From Asticcacaulis sp. (GTDB lineage: Bacteria > Pseudomonadota > Alphaproteobacteria > Caulobacterales > Caulobacteraceae), in assembly GCF_020217185.1 (NCBI RefSeq), contig NZ_JAIWNX010000175.1, positions 1 through 10,000 on the forward strand: a DNA stretch of 10,000 bases. Direction: 5' to 3'. Under the pieces are notes generated by a model. It made no database searches and was not told the origin of the DNA. It was given only the letters and a program-made list of their open reading frames with translations. Position 1 is the first letter of the stretch. Every line of letters starts with the position of its first letter. Both the position numbers and the translations under genes were made by a program. Positions 6,657 through 10,000 of the stretch are shown here, in pieces.

Positions 6657-7457
6657 GTGACCGATACCCCCGAAACGCCGACGCCTGCACCCGAAACCAA
6701 AACAGAGACGCCCGCCCCCGCCCCGCGTGAGCCGCTGCTCAGCAAATCCAATCTGGCGCTGGCTCTGGCAACCGGGGCCTTTGTGCTGGCGTTAGCGCCG
6801 TACGTCCTGCCCAATATTCAGGGCCTGATCGTGCGCGGCGGCCTGATGACGCGGCCTGAAGTGCTGGTCGATGCCTCGACCGCGCTGCGTGAAAAGCAGG
6901 ACGCCGAAACGCGCAAGAGCGTCGAAACCGCCATCAAGGCCAATGAAGGCTCAATCATCGCCGCCGATGATCCCATCCTTGGCAACCCGTCAGCCCCCAT
7001 TACGATTATCGAATTCCACGACTATCTGTGTGGGGCCTGCCGCGCCAGTCACCCCAGCCTGCTGAGCTTCCTCAAGGCCAATCCCGACGTGCGCGTGGTG
7101 GTCAAGGAATATCCCATCATCGGTAAGGACAATTCGCGCGTTCTGGCCGCCCTCGCCCTCGCCGCGCGCGATACCGGCCACTACGCCGCTGTGCACAACG
7201 CCCTCTATAGCCACGAACTCAGCTCTCAGGCCGATGTCGATGCGGCCCTCACCGCCGCCGGGGTCAACCCGGCCGAATTGCACGCCAAGGCCCAGTCGCC
7301 CGCCATTCAGGCCAAGATCGAGGAAACCCTGCAACTGGGGTACAAGTTGGGTATCGCAGCGACTCCCAACTTCATCGTCGATGGCGTACTGGTCAATGGC
7401 GGCGATATTCCGCAGCTCCAGACTCTGGTGACGGCGGCGCGTCAGAAGGCCAAGTAA
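6657..7457 (+). CDS. Membrane-anchored DsbA-family thioredoxin-fold protein
   Basis: DsbA-family proteins make, or with DsbC/DsbG-like relatives rearrange, disulfide bonds in exported proteins. The protein has 266 residues. A short proline- and threonine-rich N-terminus (2-26) precedes a single hydrophobic anchor (about 31-52). A helical linker follows, and then a thioredoxin-fold domain (about 103-262). The active-site pair is C125-G-A-C128 in HDYLCGACRA, and the cis-proline is P237 in the TPNFIV motif. These features fit the DsbA/Com1-like group (Pfam DSBA/Thioredoxin_4) common in alphaproteobacteria, and the active site should face the periplasm. The start is GTG at 6657 with a modest GAGAAAG upstream. 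It lies 12 bases after the M48 peptidase gene, which suggests a joint role in envelope protein quality control. Oxidase versus isomerase cannot be decided from sequence alone. Confidence 0.88.
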   Translation: MTDTPETPTPAPETKTETPAPAPREPLLSKSNLALALATGAFVLALAPYVLPNIQGLIVRGGLMTRPEVLVDASTALREKQDAETRKSVETAIKANEGSIIAADDPILGNPSAPITIIEFHDYLCGACRASHPSLLSFLKANPDVRVVVKEYPIIGKDNSRVLAALALAARDTGHYAAVHNALYSHELSSQADVDAALTAAGVNPAELHAKAQSPAIQAKIEETLQLGYKLGIAATPNFIVDGVLVNGGDIPQLQTLVTAARQKAK

Positions 7458-7501
7458 GAAAGAAGACGAAGTAAGCGAAAAGACGAAGTAAGCGAAAAGA
7501 C
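7446..7501 (+). repeat. 17-bp tandem repeat at the 3' end of the DsbA-like gene
   Basis: AAGACGAAGTAAGCGAA occurs at 7463-7479 and 7480-7496, and a third copy begins with AAGAC at 7497-7501. A degenerate first copy (7446-7462) contains the last codons and the TAA stop of the DsbA-like gene. The array thus looks like slippage duplication of the gene end. Every copy carries AAG TAA, but 17 is not a multiple of three, so the stops fall in successive frames. Confidence 0.85.
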
Positions 7502-7538
7502 TCTGGGGGCAGTTGCCCCCAGACCCCGGAGGGGGTTT
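7502..7538 (+). terminator. GC-rich double hairpin, probable terminator of the M48/DsbA unit
   Basis: TCTGGGGGC (7502-7510) pairs perfectly with GCCCCCAGA (7515-7523) around AGTT. A second hairpin, ACCCC/GGGGT (7523-7527 with 7532-7536, loop GGAG), abuts it and is followed by only two more T residues (7537-7538). The poor T-run makes it an imperfect intrinsic terminator, but it is in the right place. Similar GGGGGCAGTTGCCCCC words are, from memory, frequent between genes in related genomes. Confidence 0.55.
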
Positions 7539-7584
7539 CACGCGAATCTATCCTCGCGCGTTCAGCCTGTGTCATCATGGGCGC

Positions 7585-8214
7585 ATGGATGTCCACTCAG
7601 AAAACAAGGCGGAACTGAGAGCGATGCTGGCTGAGCGTCGTGCTGCCTTGCGCGACTATGCCGACACGGTGCTGGGTCACGTGACCGCGCTGTCGAAACC
7701 GGAAACTGCGCTCGAAGCGGAGCGCACGGCCCGCGCCGTCATGGCGGCCGACAGCATGTTGTGTCAGCTCTTTGCCCCGCCGCCAGAGCCGAAATCCCTC
7801 AAGGCCGCTGCCCGCACCCTCGCTTCTGACGACGCGGAAGAGGCGAAACCGCAACGTTACGGTCTGAGAAGCTATACCATCGACGAAGAAGCGGCTCAGA
7901 AGCTGGCTCTGGAACGCGCCGAGGCCGAACTGAACCGTCAGGGTCACTACGAAACCCACCGTGGCGAAATGTTTGATAAGATCGTAACCATTGCCAAGGG
8001 GATGCACCTCGCCCTGTGGCGCGACGAAGGTTATGTCGAAGCCGATGTCACCAAGCTAATGAACCTGTGGGGTGAGTATTACAAACGCATCATCGAGGAG
8101 ACGGGTCAGCCGCCGGACGTCGAACTGCGTCGCCATCCGGCCATCTTCGCCCCCGACTATCACCGGGAACATCTCGAAAGGCTGGAAAAGGGAGAGAGAG
8201 CCGTCCCGGGTTAA
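7585..8214 (+). CDS. Hypothetical protein, 209 residues, helical and charged
   Basis: I do not recognise this protein. It has 209 residues, no signal peptide and no membrane segment, so it is probably cytoplasmic. It is rich in Glu, Ala, Arg and Leu and looks mostly helical (about 5-60 and 100-205). A proline-rich spacer (64-70, APPPEPK) and a less ordered stretch (about 78-98) separate the two helical parts. Aromatic and histidine residues cluster in the C-terminal half (HYETHRGEMF, LWGEYYKRI, DYHREHLERL). There is one cysteine (C60). The ATG at 7585 is preferred because the frame upstream runs into the GC-rich hairpin; the ribosome-binding site is weak. The codon use matches its neighbours, which supports a real gene. 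It ends 7 bases from the convergent thiG gene. Confidence 0.72.
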   Translation: MDVHSENKAELRAMLAERRAALRDYADTVLGHVTALSKPETALEAERTARAVMAADSMLCQLFAPPPEPKSLKAAARTLASDDAEEAKPQRYGLRSYTIDEEAAQKLALERAEAELNRQGHYETHRGEMFDKIVTIAKGMHLALWRDEGYVEADVTKLMNLWGEYYKRIIEETGQPPDVELRRHPAIFAPDYHREHLERLEKGERAVPG

Positions 8215-8221
8215 AGCTTCG

Positions 8222-9016
8222 TCAGATCAAACCGGCCAGCGGCGAGGACGGATCGGCATAGAGCTTCTTCGCCATCCGCCCGGCCAGATAGGCTTCGCGT
8301 CCCGCAATAACCGCGTGCTTCATGGCCACAGCCATACGGATCGGGTCCTTGGCTTCGGCAATAGCCGTGTTCATCAGGATGGCGTCGCAGCCCAGCTCCA
8401 TGCCGACCGCCGCATCCGACGCGGTGCCTACGCCCGCATCGACCAGCACCGGCACCTTCGCGTTCTCGATAATGATGCGCAGCGTCACGCGATTCTGGAT
8501 GCCGAGACCCGAACCGATGGGCGCGCCAAGGGGCATGATGGCGCACGCCCCGGCCTCTTCCAGCTTTTTGGCATAGACCGGATCGTCCGAACAATAGACC
8601 ATGACGTCGAAGCCGTCCTTGACCAGCAGCTTCAGCGACCGCAGCGTCTCTTCCATGTCGGGATAGAGCGTCTTGGGGTCGGACAGGACCTCCAGCTTGA
8701 CGAGGTTCCAGCCGCCGGCCTCACGCGCCAGACGCAGGGTGCGCACAGCATCCTCTCCGGTGAAACAGCCCGCCGTATTGGGCAGGTAGGTGAATTCGTC
8801 CTGTTTCACATAGTCCATCAGCATGGGCTGGTTCGGATCGGTCAGATTGACGCGCCGCACGGCTACGGTAACGATCTCCGCCCCCGACGCCCGCGCCGCC
8901 GCGGCGTTCTGGGCATAGTCCTTATACTTGCCAGTGCCGACAATCAGGCGCGAGGAAAACGTGCGCCCGGCTACGGTCCAGGTATCCGGTGAAAGGGCTG
9001 CGGTCGGTTCGGTCAT
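8222..9016 (-). CDS. thiG: Thiazole synthase ThiG
   Basis: ThiG is a cytoplasmic (beta/alpha)8-barrel enzyme that builds the thiazole phosphate of thiamine from 1-deoxy-D-xylulose 5-phosphate, dehydroglycine or iminoglycine, and sulfur carried on the ThiS C-terminus. The protein has 264 residues, a usual length. The substrate-binding GTGKY (27-31), the Schiff-base lysine K107 in [17 protein letters not shown] (162-170) and the phosphate-binding [11 protein letters not shown] (193-203) are all present. The start ATG at 9014-9016 has GGGAC some nine bases upstream (minus strand). In most alphaproteobacteria thiS directly precedes thiG. Here the thiS end lies nearly 900 bases upstream beyond an opposite-strand toxin-antitoxin pair, so thiG may need its own promoter, which I could not identify with confidence. 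No TPP riboswitch is visible in front of thiG. Confidence 0.96.
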   Translation of the reverse strand: MTEPTAALSPDTWTVAGRTFSSRLIVGTGKYKDYAQNAAAARASGAEIVTVAVRRVNLTDPNQPMLMDYVKQDEFTYLPNTAGCFTGEDAVRTLRLAREAGGWNLVKLEVLSDPKTLYPDMEETLRSLKLLVKDGFDVMVYCSDDPVYAKKLEEAGACAIMPLGAPIGSGLGIQNRVTLRIIIENAKVPVLVDAGVGTASDAAVGMELGCDAILMNTAIAEAKDPIRMAVAMKHAVIAGREAYLAGRMAKKLYADPSSPLAGLI

Positions 9017-9142
9017 AAGTATCGGTCCCGTATGAAACGCTTTGGCGTCTCTATAAGGCTTTCTGCGGGCAAAACCACCCCTTCACGCGCGGCAATCGCG
9101 CCATGAAATAAGTTGTGTTCGGACGAAGGCGCAGAAGGAAAG
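9017..9142. other. Short spacer upstream of thiG with an imperfect hairpin
   Basis: These bases probably represent the thiG-side part of the original thiS-thiG junction and should hold any thiG promoter. An imperfect hairpin is visible: GCGCG (9087-9091) pairs with CGCGC (9097-9101) over a GCAAT loop, and outer TTCA (9082-9085) pairs with TGAA (9104-9107). No clear -35/-10 pair or riboswitch was found. Confidence 0.4.
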
Positions 9143-9160
9143 TTAGCCACGGATAAACAC
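9143..9160 (+). repeat. Left copy of a short repeat flanking the toxin-antitoxin pair
   Basis: TTAGCCACGGATAAACAC matches TTAACCATGGATAGACAC at 9851-9868 at 15 of 18 positions. It also resembles the inverted copy ending at 9900 (minus strand ACCACGAATAGACAC). The two sites bracket the toxin-antitoxin operon and its promoter. CCACGGAT-type words of this kind recur as dispersed intergenic repeats in several bacterial groups as I recall; not verified here. Confidence 0.55.
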
Positions 9161-9162
9161 CT

Positions 9163-9210
9163 CTGTCCAATCGCCCCGATCAATGATATACATTTTCTCC
9201 AATATATATC
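9163..9210 (+). promoter_or_regulatory. Candidate promoter/operator of the toxin-antitoxin operon
   Basis: A sharply AT-rich stretch lies 14-45 bases before the antitoxin start. GATATA (9185-9190) and TATATC (9205-9210) form an inverted repeat with centres 20 bp apart. TATACA (9187-9192) could be a -10 box, with CTGTCC (9163-9168) as a weak -35. AbrB-fold antitoxins usually repress their own operon through such palindromes, so an operator role is reasonable inference. Confidence 0.4.
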
Positions 9211-9223
9211 CAGAGAGGCGGAT

Positions 9224-9454
9224 ATGCGGGTTTCCAGTTGGGGCAACAGTCTGGCGGTGCGTCTGCCCGCCGCTGTGGTCGAAGCCCTTGATCTGAAGGA
9301 CGGCGACGAAATCGAAATCCATGTGCAGGACGCGCGGCACTTCGCTATTGCGCGTAAGCCCGACCGTGACGCCCTGATCGAACGCCTGCGCGGTTTTGCT
9401 GGTCGCCTGCCGGTCGATTTCAAATTCGATCGCGAAGATGTCAATGGCCGCTGA
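9224..9454 (+). CDS. vapB: AbrB/MazE-fold antitoxin (VapB type)
   Basis: This 76-residue protein should neutralise the PIN toxin encoded immediately downstream and repress the operon. The N-terminal swapped-hairpin DNA-binding domain (1-46) has the family signature: WGNSLAVRLPAAVVEALDL followed by KDGDEIEI. The C-terminal tail (about 50-76, with a GRLPVDFKFDRED segment) would wrap the toxin. The ATG at 9224 was chosen because the AbrB fold begins at MRVSSWGNS and GAGAGG lies about eight bases upstream; the 37 residues open upstream of it do not look coding. The stop codon lies inside the toxin gene (11-base overlap), a typical translational coupling in type II toxin-antitoxin operons. Both genes run opposite to thiS and thiG. 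Confidence 0.9.
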   Translation: MRVSSWGNSLAVRLPAAVVEALDLKDGDEIEIHVQDARHFAIARKPDRDALIERLRGFAGRLPVDFKFDREDVNGR

Positions 9455-9854
9455 GCGGGCCTTCTTCGACACCAATGTGCTGGTCTATCTGCTGAAAGAC
9501 GACACGCACAAGGGCGAGCGCTGCGCCGACCTGATGGCCGAAGGCGGCACGATCAGCGTACAGGTGCTGAACGAACTGCTCAGTGTCATCCGCCGCAAGA
9601 CGGACCTGAGCTGGCCTGAAACCCTGCGCTTTCTGGAAACGCTGGAAGGGCTGTTCGAGATTACCGACGTGACGCAGGAGACCCACCGGCTTGGGCGGGG
9701 TCTGGCGGAACGCTATCGTCTGTCGGTCTATGATGCCCTGATTATTGCGGCCTCTCTCCTATCCGGGGCTAACGTACTTTATACTGAGGACATGCAGGAC
9801 GGCGCCACCATCGAAGGCGTTCGCATCGTCAACCCATTCACGGGCAAGGTTTAA
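9444..9854 (+). CDS. vapC: PIN-domain ribonuclease toxin (VapC type)
   Basis: VapC toxins are Mg2+-dependent RNases that cut tRNA, rRNA or mRNA and halt growth when the antitoxin is lost. The protein has 136 residues, a typical length. The acidic PIN residues are visible: D9 in FFDTNVLVYLL, E44 in QVLNELLSV, D97 in SVYDALIIAA, and E115/D116 and D119 in YTEDMQDG. The enzyme therefore looks intact. Two ATGs are possible, 9438 and 9444. I chose 9444 because GAAG sits five bases before it and MAAERAFFDTN resembles relatives; the earlier one adds only Met-Ser. The gene overlaps the antitoxin by 11 bases. Its TAA stop lies within the right flanking repeat. The target RNA cannot be told from sequence. 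Confidence 0.92.
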   Translation: MAAERAFFDTNVLVYLLKDDTHKGERCADLMAEGGTISVQVLNELLSVIRRKTDLSWPETLRFLETLEGLFEITDVTQETHRLGRGLAERYRLSVYDALIIAASLLSGANVLYTEDMQDGATIEGVRIVNPFTGKV

Positions 9855-9900
9855 CCATGGATAGACACGGATGGAGGCGGCATCCGTGTCTATTCGTGGT
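9851..9900. repeat. Right flanking repeat: long perfect hairpin between vapC and thiS
   Basis: ATAGACACGGATG (9861-9873) and CATCCGTGTCTAT (9881-9893) form a 13-bp perfect inverted repeat around GAGGCGG. Allowing two G-U pairs, the stem extends to 20 bp (9854-9900). The left arm with TTAACC (9851-9856) is also a direct copy of the repeat at 9143-9160. No T-run follows on either strand, so it is not a classic terminator, though it could stall or protect the converging vapC and thiS transcripts. Confidence 0.75.
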
Positions 9901-9909
9901 AAATACGAC

Positions 9910-10000
9910 TCAATCCCCGCCGCCGACAAAGTGGACGATCTCAAAGCGGTCACCGGCTTCGATCGGTGTGGCGACATAGGCCGATTTGGGCACGATTTCG
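9910..10000 (-). CDS. thiS: Sulfur carrier protein ThiS, C-terminal fragment (runs off right edge)
   Basis: ThiS is a small ubiquitin-fold protein. ThiF adenylates its C-terminal glycine, which then carries sulfur as a thiocarboxylate for ThiG. Only the last 29 codons are visible. They read EIVPKSAYVATPIEAGDRFE then IVHFVGGGD, with a TGA stop at 9910-9912. The VP-S-x-Y stretch and GDRFEIVHFVGGG are typical of ThiS. The notable point is an aspartate after the glycines, so Gly-Gly is not at the very end as the chemistry requires. The fragment is too short to be listed by many gene finders but has clear family resemblance. It is separated from thiG by the opposite-strand vapBC pair. Confidence 0.9.
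   Translation of the reverse strand, partial: EIVPKSAYVATPIEAGDRFEIVHFVGGGD

Noticed and set aside
9057..9110. A 17-codon minus-strand frame starting at the ATG near 9104
   Set aside because: Too short, without a ribosome-binding site, and part of the imperfect hairpin 9082-9107.
9017..9223. Possible TPP riboswitch upstream of thiG
   Set aside because: None of the conserved thi-box words (CUGAGA or the ACCUGAUCUGG-like core) is present on the minus strand.
9013..9444. Minus-strand frame whose TGA overlaps the thiG ATG as if coupled
   Set aside because: It runs antisense through the whole antitoxin gene. Its last part uses codons rare in this window (TTA, ATA, CGA), so it does not look coding.
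9854..9900. Bidirectional intrinsic terminator between vapC and thiS
   Set aside because: The stem is strong, but no run of T follows on either strand. It is kept as a repeat rather than called a terminator.

Overview
The window looks like core chromosome of an alphaproteobacterium of the order Caulobacterales. The gene order PBP1A – AmiC amidase – RNase E – M48 peptidase – DsbA, the helical acidic insertion in the RNase E S1 domain and its C-terminal GWW tail all fit that order. The moderately high GC content and the protein sequences feel closest to Asticcacaulis, but this is inference from memory and no search was run.

Layout. Positions 1-231 (minus) hold the start of a class A penicillin-binding protein (PBP1A) that runs off the left edge. 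Positions 443-1675 (minus) encode a complete exported N-acetylmuramoyl-L-alanine amidase of the AmiC type, closed by its own terminator. A 626-base divergent region (1676-2301) follows. It probably carries the amidase promoter and a long structured leader of rne. RNase E (2302-4998, plus) comes next, followed by a striking nested palindromic element (5005-5137) that includes a near-perfect intrinsic terminator. Positions 5241-7457 (plus) form a two-gene unit: a periplasmic BepA-like M48 metallopeptidase with TPR repeats, and a membrane-anchored DsbA-like thioredoxin-fold protein. After a 17-bp tandem repeat and a GC-rich double hairpin there is an unrecognised 209-residue protein (7585-8214, plus). 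It ends 7 bases from the end of convergent thiG (8222-9016, minus).

Upstream of thiG, where thiS would normally be adjacent, sits a type II toxin-antitoxin pair on the opposite strand: an AbrB/MazE-fold antitoxin (9224-9454) and a PIN-domain VapC-like toxin (9444-9854). The 3' end of thiS (9910 to the right edge, minus) lies beyond it. The pair is bracketed by related copies of a short repeat (9143-9160 and 9851-9900), which suggests it was inserted into the thiS-thiG junction.

How the genes work together. The left part covers peptidoglycan synthesis and splitting. The centre covers RNA turnover (the degradosome scaffold). The M48/DsbA pair covers envelope protein folding and quality control. 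The right part covers thiazole synthesis for thiamine, interrupted by the toxin-antitoxin module. I saw no rRNA, tRNA, CRISPR array or transposase gene. The most interesting signals are the nested palindromic element after rne, the repeat-bracketed toxin-antitoxin insertion, the non-terminal Gly-Gly of ThiS, and the interleaved inverted repeats in the rne leader.
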